A stretch of 34,637 nt of DNA from a virus, in the IMG/VR virus record IMGVR_UViG_3300021091_000224, positions 1-34,637 of that record, one strand, 5' to 3'. Position 1 is the first letter of the stretch. Each line of letters opens with the position of its first letter. Position numbers and translations under genes: made by a program. Below are positions 10,859 to 19,782 of the stretch, in pieces. Below the pieces are notes generated by a model. It searched no databases and was not told the DNA's origin. It saw nothing but the letters and a program-made list of their open reading frames with translations.

Positions 10859-11368
10859 TTAGGCCATTTGCTTGCTCTCAGTCTCAATACCATCCAACCG
10901 ACGCATCCAGCCCTTACCAAAGGTGGCAAAGGTGTTCAAGCTCTTGTAGTGAGCCTCGCGCAGGTCACAAAATTTTTCCACGATCTCGTCGGCAGGGATT
11001 TTGGTTACCGCTTCCAGCGTCTTGGGACCAATTGCACCGTCAGCCACCACGCCCACAGCCTGCTGCAAGAATCGAGAAGCCCTCCCAACACCAGCATTAA
11101 CGGCACAATCAAAAACGCACAAATCCACACCGCTAGGAAGATCATCCCCACGAACAGCGTCCCAATAACGCTTCTTGTACAAAGGAGCAACCATCTCAAT
11201 GGTAAGTCCACGCATATCTGCTTCAGTCGCAGGTTTCCCGCTCCATTCTTCCCAGACACGCTTGGTCACCCCCAGATTGGTCATGCCGCCTGGATCAGAC
11301 GGATGATTGACATAGCCACCCTCCCACTTGAGGATGTGCTTGAGTGCTTGTTCCCAGTTCTGTTTCAT
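10859..11368 (-). CDS. endolysin, GH108 N-acetylmuramidase
   Basis: The N-terminus LKWEGGYVNHPSDPGGMTN (residues 13-31) holds the glycosyl hydrolase 108 catalytic Glu (E16) and is followed by LGVT. The central NAGVGRASRFLQQAV and DGAIGPKTLEAV form the peptidoglycan-binding domain 3 that normally accompanies it. The 169-aa length is typical. There is no signal peptide or signal-anchor, so a holin must release it. ATG overlaps the holin stop (ATGA). It degrades host peptidoglycan at lysis. Confidence 0.93.
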   Translation of the reverse strand: MKQNWEQALKHILKWEGGYVNHPSDPGGMTNLGVTKRVWEEWSGKPATEADMRGLTIEMVAPLYKKRYWDAVRGDDLPSGVDLCVFDCAVNAGVGRASRFLQQAVGVVADGAIGPKTLEAVTKIPADEIVEKFCDLREAHYKSLNTFATFGKGWMRRLDGIETESKQMA

Positions 11369-11781
11369 TTGTCTTTCCCGTACTTCATGTCGGCCAGCTT
11401 CTCAACCGTGCGTCCACCGAAATAAGCCAGGAAAATGATCTGGCCCCACTGCCCTAGCAGTTGGACATAAGTCTCCTGCGCGTGGTAACCAAAAGCGCTC
11501 ATCGCGGTAAACAGGAAATACGCCACGAAAATGGCGATCAGCGCAAGCGGCCTGATGTTCTTGGACAGCCATGAGTCGCTGCCCATATCAGAGCGCCACC
11601 GTTCGGTGATGCCGGTATGCTCGATCTCAAAGAGCTTGGTGTCGTTCGCCATCTTGGCAAGCTCACCGTCCTGCGCCATCTTTGCCAAATCCATCTGAGC
11701 CTTGGCTTTTGCCTCGGGATCGGGGATCAGCTTGTCGATGAGCTTGCCACCGACTTCAAGGAGTGCTGTTAGGGGGAACAT
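11365..11781 (-). CDS. 3TM-type holin family protein, 138 aa
   Basis: The charged N-terminal half (LIDKLIPDPEAKAKAQMDLA, then KMAQDGE) followed by hydrophobic helices at about 76-96 (IRPLALIAIFVAYFLFTAM) and 104-124 fits the GTA-type 3TM holin family. ATG 11781 (MFPLTALLEVGGK) is used because it follows the previous stop by one base; a longer frame would overlap that gene. It likely permeabilises the inner membrane for the GH108 endolysin encoded next. Confidence 0.8.
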   Translation of the reverse strand: MFPLTALLEVGGKLIDKLIPDPEAKAKAQMDLAKMAQDGELAKMANDTKLFEIEHTGITERWRSDMGSDSWLSKNIRPLALIAIFVAYFLFTAMSAFGYHAQETYVQLLGQWGQIIFLAYFGGRTVEKLADMKYGKDK

Positions 11782-11782
11782 A

Positions 11783-12262
11783 TCAGTGTTGCTTTTGAAG
11801 TGCTTCAAACACAAAATAAAAAGTGACACCCAGAAGAACAAGTGTCACAAGTACCGCTGAAATTATCAAAAGAGCTTCTTCGATCTCTTCTTTTTTTCGC
11901 TTGGCCTCTGCCTTGCGCCTGCCCTCAGCTTTTGCCGCATCGGCCTCCATCTGCTTTGCACGAGCGGTAATCCGCATCCAGACATCCATCTTGTTGCTCT
12001 GGAAAAACAGCATCTTTACAGACTCTTCAAACTCCCTGGCCTGCTCCAGAGCCATCTCAAGCTCCAAAGCCTTGCCAAGCGCTGAACCCTTGAACTCGCC
12101 CTTTTTAGACTTCTCAACAACCTTGATGGCCTGTTCTTTGGCGTCAAAGTACTTAGACAAGACTGGGCCTAGAGAGGCCACATCGTCAACCGTCTTGGAT
12201 ACTTTCTTGACTAAGGCAACAGCAGATGAGATGGCTGAAAGTGCGGTTATCGGGTCAATCAT
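11783..12262 (-). CDS. C-tail-anchored membrane protein in the lysis region, 159 aa
   Basis: The N-terminus (DPITALSAISSAVALVKKVS, then KTVDDVASLGPVLSKYFDA) looks like a conserved family of podovirus late genes of unknown role. A long charged helix, probably coiled coil, runs at 65-128, and one transmembrane helix occupies 130-153, leaving a short tail. It could be an inner-membrane lysis accessory protein or an ejected virion component. No lipobox is present for a spanin. It overlaps the upstream gene by eight bases. Confidence 0.7.
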   Translation of the reverse strand: MIDPITALSAISSAVALVKKVSKTVDDVASLGPVLSKYFDAKEQAIKVVEKSKKGEFKGSALGKALELEMALEQAREFEESVKMLFFQSNKMDVWMRITARAKQMEADAAKAEGRRKAEAKRKKEEIEEALLIISAVLVTLVLLGVTFYFVFEALQKQH

Positions 12263-12494
12263 CTACCTCTTTCCCCATCCTCTTCTCATGCTCTGCTTGT
12301 TCTCTTTTATCTTGTCTGTGTCGGTAGAACCAGTTGACCGCCAGACCAGCAACGCCCAGCAGGATACCAAATAAGACGCCAAATTCAGATGACAAAAACC
12401 AAGCAACAACACTCGTACTAGCGCCGGTGTAAGTGGCTTTAGACCCTGCTGCGGCAAGGCTGGCTTCAAGGGTGGCTTGTTGCTCGGGAGTCAT
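12255..12494 (-). CDS. small holin-like protein (one transmembrane span, charged tail), 79 aa
   Basis: A hydrophobic helix at about 36-57 (SEFGVLFGILLGVAGLAVNW) is followed by a strongly charged tail (FYRHRQDKREQAEHEKRMGK). This profile is shared with class II and pinholin-type lysis proteins. It stands first in the lysis group, upstream of the 3TM holin and the endolysin, so the phage may carry two holin-type proteins. Holin or antiholin roles cannot be separated by sequence alone. Confidence 0.7.
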   Translation of the reverse strand: MTPEQQATLEASLAAAGSKATYTGASTSVVAWFLSSEFGVLFGILLGVAGLAVNWFYRHRQDKREQAEHEKRMGKEVDD

Positions 12495-12504
12495 GGTTTA
12501 CTTT

Positions 12505-14562
12505 TTACTGATACCTAGATTCCAATTGACGCAACTCTGCCTCCTCTTCTGGAGTCAGTGTGCTCGGTCCTTGTGGTTGGACAATACCAAGATCTTCTTG
12601 AGTAACGCCAGCCTGTTCATAAGCAGAATTCATCAAGGCCGCTGTACGAATCATGGCCTGTCTGCGTTGCTCTGCTGGCAAATTCCCAATTGCACCAAAA
12701 GATCTTTCTGCTGCCAACAAATCGTTCACGGCTTTTCTGTTCGTGGCAAACTTTGCCAAAGCCTTTGGTGTCAACAAAACACCACCAGCAGCTAAAACGC
12801 CTCCAACAACGCCAAGTTCGTTGGAAGCGCCAGCGCCTCCTCCGGCCGCCATGTAAGCGCCAGCGCCTCCTACGCCCGCCAAAAATCCTTGTGCCAACGC
12901 GCCAATAGCCTCTGCTTCCCTAGCATTGGTTGCCAAAGAAAACTTGTTTTGAGGTCTTGCTTGAGACAACCTTGCCGCATTGGAAAGCAACTCAATGTTC
13001 TTGCGAGTCGCAGGATCAAAAGCGGCTTCAAACGTCCGCTTGAATTTTTTGTCTTCTTGCAACTTTTTGCCGATGTTAAGTAGCGAGTTAACAGAAACAT
13101 CAGTTGCTTCTTCTCCAATAAGACTGGACAAGTAGCCTCTTTGTATAGCTTCTCTGACTGCGGTTGTGTCTAAGTTCGGGTTAAGTTTTTTTGCTCTGTC
13201 CAGAGATTTATAGAAATCATTTACAGCAGAGACATTTCCAGATCTAAAAATAGTTTCGCCAAGCTTTTCTGCTTCAATTTTATTGATTTTCGCAAGAGTT
13301 TTTGGGAAGAGTTCGGTGATGCCTTTTTGATAAAATTTAGATGTTTCATCGTATTGAGCCTTTAGGGCTGGACTAAGGCTTGATGCTGCATTATCCATAG
13401 CTACTTGAATATCGCTTATGGTTTTAGACAAAAGCGCCACTTGAGGAGAATTTGGCCCAAATTCATCCCTAATAGCCCTTAATCTTGCGCCCAACTTTGA
13501 TCTGAAATCATGCGCCTCTGCAAAACTAATATTGTCTTTAATGTCGCCAAGCCTTCTTAACTCAGCTACAACTTCAGGCCCAAGACCTAAACTTGGATCG
13601 CCAGTTTTTGAAATTGCCTCTGCACGAGAAAGTTGGTTTCTTGCTGATTCTGCAATACCGCGTGTATTTACAGGCAAACCCAAATCACTAGACATCCTTG
13701 ATATGGCAGATGAAACTCCTGGACGAGTAGCGCCGGCAGAAAGATTTTCATAAAATGGTTTTACAGCAGCACTCAGCGCATCTTGACTTTGGCTTATGAT
13801 GTCTTTGTATGCTACTCCAGCATTAAGATCTTCTACAAAACGGCTTGAAACACTATCAAGAACCTCATCTCTTTTTAACTGAAGTGCGCGAAGATTTGCG
13901 TCTTCCAGCCGAGTAAAAACAGATTTACCAGTAATACCTGTGCGTCCGATGGATTCAGAAAGGCTGGCGATAGGACCGCCAGACACCTGATACTTGGTTA
14001 AACTCCCACCTTCTCTTTCCAAAAGACGCTGTACCTGGGCTTTTAGATCTTTTTCAGCAACTCCTTTACCAAAGAGTCCAAAAGAGGGCAGCTTATCTTT
14101 TGCAACTTTGTATAACTTGCCTCCCAGATTGAACAGTAAATTTCCACCAGCATCTAAGGCAACATTTGTTGCTGCATTACTAAGTTGTTCAGCCAAGGCG
14201 CTCTCAAGAGGCTGCGGTCTTCCCATGATGGCATCAACTTGTTGACGAGTAGCAGTTCCGGCAACAGTGCCAACACCAGTTCCCAAAAGTCCTCTTCCAA
14301 GACTGGCTAGTGCAGTTCTGCCTGCTGCGGCTCCAAATTCAGCGCCAACAGGGGTGCGTGTAGTAGCGGCGCCCAACATACCGCCAGCAAGTCCTCCGAT
14401 CTCCGGCAATGCTTGCAGAGTAAGCTGACCAGCCTGACGAGCTATGCGCCCTGCTTGTTGCAGAATACCTTTTTGTTGAGGAGCGGTATCCAGTACAGAT
14501 TGAGGGCCGTATTTGCTCTCAAGTTCTGCAAGCTCTTGACGTTCATTTTCAGTAAGCGCCAT
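12505..14562 (-). CDS. large internal virion / DNA-ejection-type protein, 685 aa
   Basis: Residues about 40-115 are rich in Gly and Ala with hydrophobic runs (GLAGGMLGAATTRTPVGAEF), and the middle is long helical. A second Gly/Ala-rich hydrophobic region lies near 560-600. This composition and the position as third of three consecutive large genes match P22 gp16-like ejection proteins, which pass through the tail into the cell. The two ends carry related motifs, LTENERQELAELESKYG at the N-terminus and LTPEEEAELRQLESRYQ at the C-terminus. No muramidase motif is seen. The role is inferred from context. Confidence 0.7.
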   Translation of the reverse strand: MALTENERQELAELESKYGPQSVLDTAPQQKGILQQAGRIARQAGQLTLQALPEIGGLAGGMLGAATTRTPVGAEFGAAAGRTALASLGRGLLGTGVGTVAGTATRQQVDAIMGRPQPLESALAEQLSNAATNVALDAGGNLLFNLGGKLYKVAKDKLPSFGLFGKGVAEKDLKAQVQRLLEREGGSLTKYQVSGGPIASLSESIGRTGITGKSVFTRLEDANLRALQLKRDEVLDSVSSRFVEDLNAGVAYKDIISQSQDALSAAVKPFYENLSAGATRPGVSSAISRMSSDLGLPVNTRGIAESARNQLSRAEAISKTGDPSLGLGPEVVAELRRLGDIKDNISFAEAHDFRSKLGARLRAIRDEFGPNSPQVALLSKTISDIQVAMDNAASSLSPALKAQYDETSKFYQKGITELFPKTLAKINKIEAEKLGETIFRSGNVSAVNDFYKSLDRAKKLNPNLDTTAVREAIQRGYLSSLIGEEATDVSVNSLLNIGKKLQEDKKFKRTFEAAFDPATRKNIELLSNAARLSQARPQNKFSLATNAREAEAIGALAQGFLAGVGGAGAYMAAGGGAGASNELGVVGGVLAAGGVLLTPKALAKFATNRKAVNDLLAAERSFGAIGNLPAEQRRQAMIRTAALMNSAYEQAGVTQEDLGIVQPQGPSTLTPEEEAELRQLESRYQ

Positions 14563-14563
14563 A

Positions 14564-16156
14564 TCAGCCGCCCCCTTCTTTTTTAGCTTTCAGTTGTCTG
14601 TACCTTGCAATCTCAGCATCAATCTTTTTTGATACCCTTGTTCTTGCTTCAACAAAGTTAAAATCATTCAGGCTTTTCTTCTGCGACTGCCAATCATTAA
14701 CTTCTCTATTTAATGCTGCATCTATTCTTGCGTTACGCTCAATGCGTTCCGCAGCAAACTGCAAAGCGGCTCTAGTAAAGCCACGAGTACCAATTGTCTG
14801 TTTCAAGAATTCACGATCCTTATCAGAAAGAGCGCCTTTAAGTTGACCAGCAGCGCCAATTGTCATTTGACCCAAAATTTGGTCAATGATCTCTGATTCT
14901 GTTGTACCAGTCACAGAGATGCCAAAAAGCTCTGCTACACGAGCCGCGCTAAGTTTCACATCTGCGCCAAGTCCAGTAAATGCCCGTGGCAATAAAGACA
15001 TCATATTTCTGGCTAATGTAATGCGATCCTCAGAATTTAGCGCTCCAGTCTCTATTTGTCCTGCCAAGTCGGCTTTATTAGCATTGATAGCCTTTTCTTG
15101 TCCACCAGGAACAGTGGTAGTTTGAGTAACTTGTGCCGCCTTACTTTGAATTGCTCCAGAGTACGGAGTTCTTACTTGTTTACCATCAACCATGTCATAA
15201 ACAAATAAGCCTTGGTCATCCAATAAAACCGGCTTTCCAGTTCCCACGGCAATCCCAATTTCTTTAACGGCAGCAACTCGTGATGGAGCCTCTCTTGGCA
15301 ATTGTCTCTCTAACGACTGAAGAACAGAAGTTGCTCTACGCAGTTGTGCATCCCTGGCTGGACTTGCTGGTTGATTTTGCAAAGCAAAAACCTGCTCTTG
15401 TGCATCAGCGATAGCAGTTGCTAGATTAACCTGAGCAGACGATCCTGCTGGTTTTTCCGGCTTTTGTAGTTGAGCAAGTTGAGCATCAATGATTTGAATT
15501 TGTCTAGTGGTTTGTCCTGTTTCATCTGGAATAGCAGATAGCGCTTCCCTTTGCTCAAGCAGTTTTGCAATTGACTGTGCAACACGAACAGATTCTGGCG
15601 CGGCTTCTGCGGCACGCTCTGGCTTAGTAGTCAACCTAGTCAGTTGAGCAATAAATTCTGCGTTGTACTCAGCAGATCCAGGCGCACCCTTTTGGGCAGC
15701 AAATTCACGAGCGATCCGCACATCATTAGGACTTTCTTCTGTACGCTGACGGCCAGCATCGGCTAATGATGCCTGAGCAGCGGCCAGTTTTTGCGTTCTT
15801 CCCGCCAATTCACCCTGTGCCTGCCTTAAGAATTGAGAAAGCTGCATTGCGCCAACAGTGTCTCCGGCATCAGCTAATGCTTGGACGCCAGAGGCCATAG
15901 ACTCTGGGTTTGTATAATCAACCTGCCTAGCAATAGCCTGACGGTTAGAGATCATTTGCAGCATGGGATCTTGACCACCAAGAGCGCCACCAAGTGCCCC
16001 AGCAAGTTCATAAGCACCACGACCAATGGCAAAACGTGCGCTCTGCAATGGATCTAGTTTTGCGTATTCAAGCGCCATGCGGTCAGCCGCAGTAGCCTGC
16101 TGTTGCCGGTATGCCTCTGGAGTGAGACCGAACAGTGATGAAACGATGTCTGCCAT
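14564..16156 (-). CDS. internal virion / DNA-ejection-type protein, 530 aa
   Basis: The protein is mostly alpha-helical and Ala/Gln-rich, starting MADIVSSLFGLTPEAYRQQQ, a beginning seen in podovirus internal virion proteins. Residues 50-65 contain a Gly-rich hydrophobic patch (GALGGALGGQDP). A central region of repeated short helices is followed by the C-terminal NDWQSQKKSLNDFNFVEART. There is one base between its stop and the next gene. By order it corresponds to P22 gp20. No enzymatic motif is seen. Confidence 0.7.
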   Translation of the reverse strand: MADIVSSLFGLTPEAYRQQQATAADRMALEYAKLDPLQSARFAIGRGAYELAGALGGALGGQDPMLQMISNRQAIARQVDYTNPESMASGVQALADAGDTVGAMQLSQFLRQAQGELAGRTQKLAAAQASLADAGRQRTEESPNDVRIAREFAAQKGAPGSAEYNAEFIAQLTRLTTKPERAAEAAPESVRVAQSIAKLLEQREALSAIPDETGQTTRQIQIIDAQLAQLQKPEKPAGSSAQVNLATAIADAQEQVFALQNQPASPARDAQLRRATSVLQSLERQLPREAPSRVAAVKEIGIAVGTGKPVLLDDQGLFVYDMVDGKQVRTPYSGAIQSKAAQVTQTTTVPGGQEKAINANKADLAGQIETGALNSEDRITLARNMMSLLPRAFTGLGADVKLSAARVAELFGISVTGTTESEIIDQILGQMTIGAAGQLKGALSDKDREFLKQTIGTRGFTRAALQFAAERIERNARIDAALNREVNDWQSQKKSLNDFNFVEARTRVSKKIDAEIARYRQLKAKKEGGG

Positions 16157-16165
16157 GATCCGTCC

Positions 16166-17221
16166 TTAGATAAACAGTCCGTAATCTTGATTTCCGTAAG
16201 TTAAGCCAGTGCCAAATCCAGAACTGCCAAGACCTGTCTTAGAGAATGCCGCCTGAGCGCCACCAAAACCACCGCCAAATGCATTCATAAGCGCAGGATT
16301 GCGAGATGCCATCGTCAAGAAATCAGCAAACGGGTTGTAGGCATTTGCAGCCTCTAGCGCCCGTGCAGCACTCATGCCGCCAGACAGAAGCGCTTGAGCA
16401 GCCGCAGGGCTAGCAGCACGACCACCCAACTGCGCCCCAATGTCCAGAGGTTGCTGTCCAAGAGCCTCAATAGCCTTCGCCTGACCCAGATAAGTCTCAA
16501 ACGGAGCCAAGGCACCAATCTGACCTTGATAAGCCCCACGCAGCAATTCGCCACCAGTGCCAAACAATCCAGCACCAAACCGAGTCTGCTCCATGCCAGC
16601 CCGTTGTGCATCTGCTGCTAACGCTGCATCTGCTTGTGCTATGGCGTTGTAATATGCCTCCATTTGCGGATTAGCAGCCGCAAGACCAGCAGCGCCACTT
16701 GGACGGGCACCAGTAGCGCCGACAGACAGGCCTTCAGTACCAGTCTGGAACAGGCGATTTTGCAACTTTGCAAACTCACGCTCTCGACTAGGAGCCAGCA
16801 ACTCTTGCTGACGGGCCATGTATTGCTGTGCAGCCTGTTGCGGAGATTCTGCAAGGTATTCAGCGCCTAAACCAAATAAGCGCGGGGCTGCGGCCATCAA
16901 TGGTTGATAAAGGCCAGGAGCAGCCTCTGCCTGGGTCAATCCCATGCCGGTCAGATCCATCAGGCGATCTTGATACGCCCTCAGTTCAGGAGACACCTCA
17001 TATCCAGCGCCAGTTACACGACCTTCCGGACCAGTCTCAAACATTGAGCGGCCAAAGCGTGTCGTGATGCCTACTGGTCGGAAGCGAGCCTCTTCTGCGG
17101 CTATTCGTGCCGCTTCAATTTGAGCTTGTGAAGATGCTTGTGCCGCACGTCGAGCGGATCGCCCACCAAGTAGTCCTCCCAGTATCTGGGAACCACCCAT
17201 AATTGCTGCTGCTATAGGCAT
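16166..17221 (-). CDS. internal virion / DNA-ejection-type protein with membrane-active N-terminus, 351 aa
   Basis: The first 20 residues (MPIAAAIMGGSQILGGLLGG) form a Gly-rich hydrophobic segment followed by an Arg/Ala/Gln-rich helix. This resembles the N-terminus of podovirus ejection proteins such as P22 gp7. The C-terminus is Gly-rich (NAFGGGFGGAQAAF, SKTGLGSSGFGTG). The family is common in environmental podoviruses. It is first of three ejection-type genes in a row and probably helps form the channel across the periplasm; the role is inferred. Confidence 0.7.
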   Translation of the reverse strand: MPIAAAIMGGSQILGGLLGGRSARRAAQASSQAQIEAARIAAEEARFRPVGITTRFGRSMFETGPEGRVTGAGYEVSPELRAYQDRLMDLTGMGLTQAEAAPGLYQPLMAAAPRLFGLGAEYLAESPQQAAQQYMARQQELLAPSREREFAKLQNRLFQTGTEGLSVGATGARPSGAAGLAAANPQMEAYYNAIAQADAALAADAQRAGMEQTRFGAGLFGTGGELLRGAYQGQIGALAPFETYLGQAKAIEALGQQPLDIGAQLGGRAASPAAAQALLSGGMSAARALEAANAYNPFADFLTMASRNPALMNAFGGGFGGAQAAFSKTGLGSSGFGTGLTYGNQDYGLFI

Positions 17222-17222
17222 A

Positions 17223-17516
17223 TCAAACCCCTATCAAAACTTCATCCACTTTTCCCACATCTTTTTCATTAGTGGCGTGGATACAAAACCAAACACAATC
17301 TTCCAAAGCCTTAATTCCATGCGTCACGCCAGCTTTTATCTCTATGCAAGCTGGTGCTTTCACGATTTCAACATCGTCGCCCATCATTACTGCAACCTTC
17401 CCATGAGCCAAGATTGACAAATGACTGAACTCATGTGTGTGCTTGAGAATGAGTGCGCCAGCAGGAAATCTTGCTTCTTTTGCATATAGACCATCACTAA
17501 AGTGATGTGAAATCAT
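17223..17516 (-). CDS. cupin-fold protein encoded beside the tail fibre, 97 aa
   Basis: H26 and H28 in LKHTHEFSH with H32, and H66 in AGVTHGIKAL, form the metal-binding histidines of a small cupin barrel. The rest alternates beta strands. ATG 17516 overlaps the collar-fibre stop (ATGA), and its coupling to that gene suggests a virion or fibre-assembly role. An enzymatic role on sugars is also possible. An in-frame GTG at 17531 is a less likely start. Confidence 0.75.
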   Translation of the reverse strand: MISHHFSDGLYAKEARFPAGALILKHTHEFSHLSILAHGKVAVMMGDDVEIVKAPACIEIKAGVTHGIKALEDCVWFCIHATNEKDVGKVDEVLIGV

Positions 17517-18226
17517 GCCGTCCTTTTCCACATAAACACAGTTATGTAGGGTTGATAGTTGGCATTGGTTCCGGAGGAGCCAGTCGAGCTTGTTGTGCCG
17601 GATACCGTGTGCGAGTGATCGCCCGCAGATGCGGTGGTGTAGTTGTAATCGCCGACAAGGCTCTCAGAACTAGATACAACTGCGGTAGGACCGGTGCCAG
17701 ATTTCGTACTCTGTGTCAGACTACCGCCGTGCTGGTGTGCTCCAGCGGTGTTAGTTGTTGTGCTAAAACTATGAGTGTGGCTGACCGTAATCGCATCTGC
17801 GGAACCGCCTGTTTCCTCTGCCGTATCGAACAGGGCATTACTAGAGTCAAAGCCAACAGGAACACGGCCAGCACCAAAAGCAGTCCATGTACCAAAGCCT
17901 AGCAATGTGCCAGGGTTGGTGGAATTGGTGGCGTTGATGTAGATAGAGCCGACTGGATGCAACGCGGCCATTGCTGCTTGCACAAAAGCAGTTGTTGCTA
18001 AAGCAGTTGTATTGTTCCCAAACGTCTGAGTAACACCAGTGGTGCCAGTCGGCAAAGATGGTGTGCCAGTAAAGGTTGGCGAAGCAAGATCGGCCTTGGT
18101 TGCAACAGCAGTAGCAATGTTATTGAACTCAGTGTCAATCTCAGTGCCCTTGACAATCTTTAGCGGATTGCCAGATGCAAGCGCATCTTTGGTAGCAAAG
18201 TTGGTGCTCTTTGTATAGTTACTCAT
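17513..18226 (-). CDS. tail collar-type fibre protein, 237 aa
   Basis: The N-terminus (SGNPLKIVKGTEIDTEFNNI, then ATAVATKADL) is the trimerising attachment segment of podovirus tail proteins. LHPVGSIYINATNSTNPGTL and GTWTAFGAGRVPVGFD form the phage tail-collar domain. Two HxH-rich loops (SHTHSF, AGAHQHGG, GDHSHTV) recall metal-binding receptor tips of short fibres. The C-terminus ends NYQPYITVFMWKRTA, as is usual for this type. It is probably a receptor-contacting fibre near the tail tip. Confidence 0.85.
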   Translation of the reverse strand: MSNYTKSTNFATKDALASGNPLKIVKGTEIDTEFNNIATAVATKADLASPTFTGTPSLPTGTTGVTQTFGNNTTALATTAFVQAAMAALHPVGSIYINATNSTNPGTLLGFGTWTAFGAGRVPVGFDSSNALFDTAEETGGSADAITVSHTHSFSTTTNTAGAHQHGGSLTQSTKSGTGPTAVVSSSESLVGDYNYTTASAGDHSHTVSGTTSSTGSSGTNANYQPYITVFMWKRTA

Positions 18227-19782
18227 GCTAGTTTCCCATCTTTGTATTGGATCTCAATTCGCTGGAAAGAGAGAGGAGATCCGTTGATGTCTGACTCATA
18301 GCCAGTTTGAACAATCTTTCCACTACCAGTTGCCGGTACTGACAAAACTTGAATCAAGATGCCTTCCGCATACTGTGCAACAGGAGATCCATTAGCTCCG
18401 TACTCAGCAGCGCCGTACTCTGAGATGCCCTGGATTGGAATCTGGGCACTGGAAGACTGATAGTTGGTAATGAGGTCAAATCCCCACTTCATTGTTACCG
18501 TCTGATTCGTACCACCAATCACCGTAGTCTTCAAGCGCTTCAGGATAGAGGTAACATTTTGGTTACCAAGATCCGAGTGATTGGTGTAGTACATCATCCG
18601 ATACAAAACACCATCATCTTGATAGGTGTTGTACTTTCCGACATAGCCCGTTTTGCCAATCAAGATGTCGCCATTCCTGCGCGACAAAAACGCCGTAGGC
18701 TCGATAGAGTCCCACACCGTCACCCTAAGAGACTTGTCTTGTAGGGTGCCTCGCGTATCAAAGCAATACACCTCTTTGACCGAAGGCAGCGTAAGCAGAT
18801 AGAAGGCTTCTTTTTCCGAATAGACAGACTTGATGTTGGCAAAAGTCTCGCCAGCCACAATGTCCATCAGATCATTTCGGACGTTCTTAGACAGATCTCC
18901 AAGAGGGGCAGACTTTTCAATGATCGTCCTGGCAAAAGACCGGACGCCTGAGTTGCTTAAAAACAATACATCAGTGCCGGTAGTTTGGATCGAGTCCCTT
19001 GCAATACACCCAATTCCACCCACTGTGTCTTGCAGTTGCATCGTAGCGGGGGTTGTAGCGTCTTGATACACAAGGATCTGACGCTTGCCAAAGATGATTA
19101 GGAAGCCGTTGTGGGCTGCTAGACCAGTGATCTCATCTGGGCCATTGGGCCACACACGGTCCACATTTAACGATCCAGAAGTTCCTGTAGACCAGACATG
19201 GCCTGTCAATAGGTCAGAAAAGTAGACCGTATTCTTGACAGTTGACGTATTGGCTACCCAAAGACGACCAAAAGCAGAAATAGCGATGTCTGCGCTTGGG
19301 ACGGTTGCAACATATCCTGACTTTTCGCTTACACGGCGATAAGTGGTTGTGCTGACAGCCGGATCGTAGATCAGCGGATCGTGACCAGTCTGGAAGAAGT
19401 AGGTAATACCGTTCAGAGAGGCGCAGGACCAATTATTTGCAGAGATGGTGGGCGCACTACCACCGCCGCCATAAGTAAGCTCTATAACCGCATTAGAGCC
19501 GTCCAACTTGAAGATCTTGTTGTTGCCAGCAAACAGGACGGTCAAAGTCCCATCGGACTGCACAAGCTCATGGATGACGCCAACAGGATTGGCTCCCAAG
19601 TCGCCAGACGAAGAGTTGACCTTAGACCAGCCCTTGCGAGATCCAATGCGACCGTACTGGTCGATGATGCAGTTCGTTGCGACCAGAGCAAAGCCAGACG
19701 CCAGATCCAACGGCGAGTCTTGCGTGTTCAGGCCAAAGAACCCTGGCGCTGAAACACTGGCGATCTGGAGCGGCTCACTCAT
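18223..19782 (-). CDS. P22 gp10-like tail/stabilisation protein, 519 aa
   Basis: The opening APGFFGLNTQDSPLDLASGF is followed by a cysteine-containing stretch ending in RIGSRKGW. This is the signature of a podovirus protein that closes the head-tail channel and forms the tail hub (packaged-DNA stabilisation, P22 gp10-like). The rest is a long beta-propeller-like array. It follows the adaptor gene with a four-base overlap, as in P22-like gene orders. The assignment to the gp10 role rests on family resemblance and synteny. Confidence 0.78.
   Translation of the reverse strand: MSEPLQIASVSAPGFFGLNTQDSPLDLASGFALVATNCIIDQYGRIGSRKGWSKVNSSSGDLGANPVGVIHELVQSDGTLTVLFAGNNKIFKLDGSNAVIELTYGGGGSAPTISANNWSCASLNGITYFFQTGHDPLIYDPAVSTTTYRRVSEKSGYVATVPSADIAISAFGRLWVANTSTVKNTVYFSDLLTGHVWSTGTSGSLNVDRVWPNGPDEITGLAAHNGFLIIFGKRQILVYQDATTPATMQLQDTVGGIGCIARDSIQTTGTDVLFLSNSGVRSFARTIIEKSAPLGDLSKNVRNDLMDIVAGETFANIKSVYSEKEAFYLLTLPSVKEVYCFDTRGTLQDKSLRVTVWDSIEPTAFLSRRNGDILIGKTGYVGKYNTYQDDGVLYRMMYYTNHSDLGNQNVTSILKRLKTTVIGGTNQTVTMKWGFDLITNYQSSSAQIPIQGISEYGAAEYGANGSPVAQYAEGILIQVLSVPATGSGKIVQTGYESDINGSPLSFQRIEIQYKDGKLA

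Noticed and set aside
10556-11425. Plus-strand frames up to 204 aa
   Set aside because: These are shadows of the zincin-like, endolysin and holin genes, which carry intact motifs on the minus strand.
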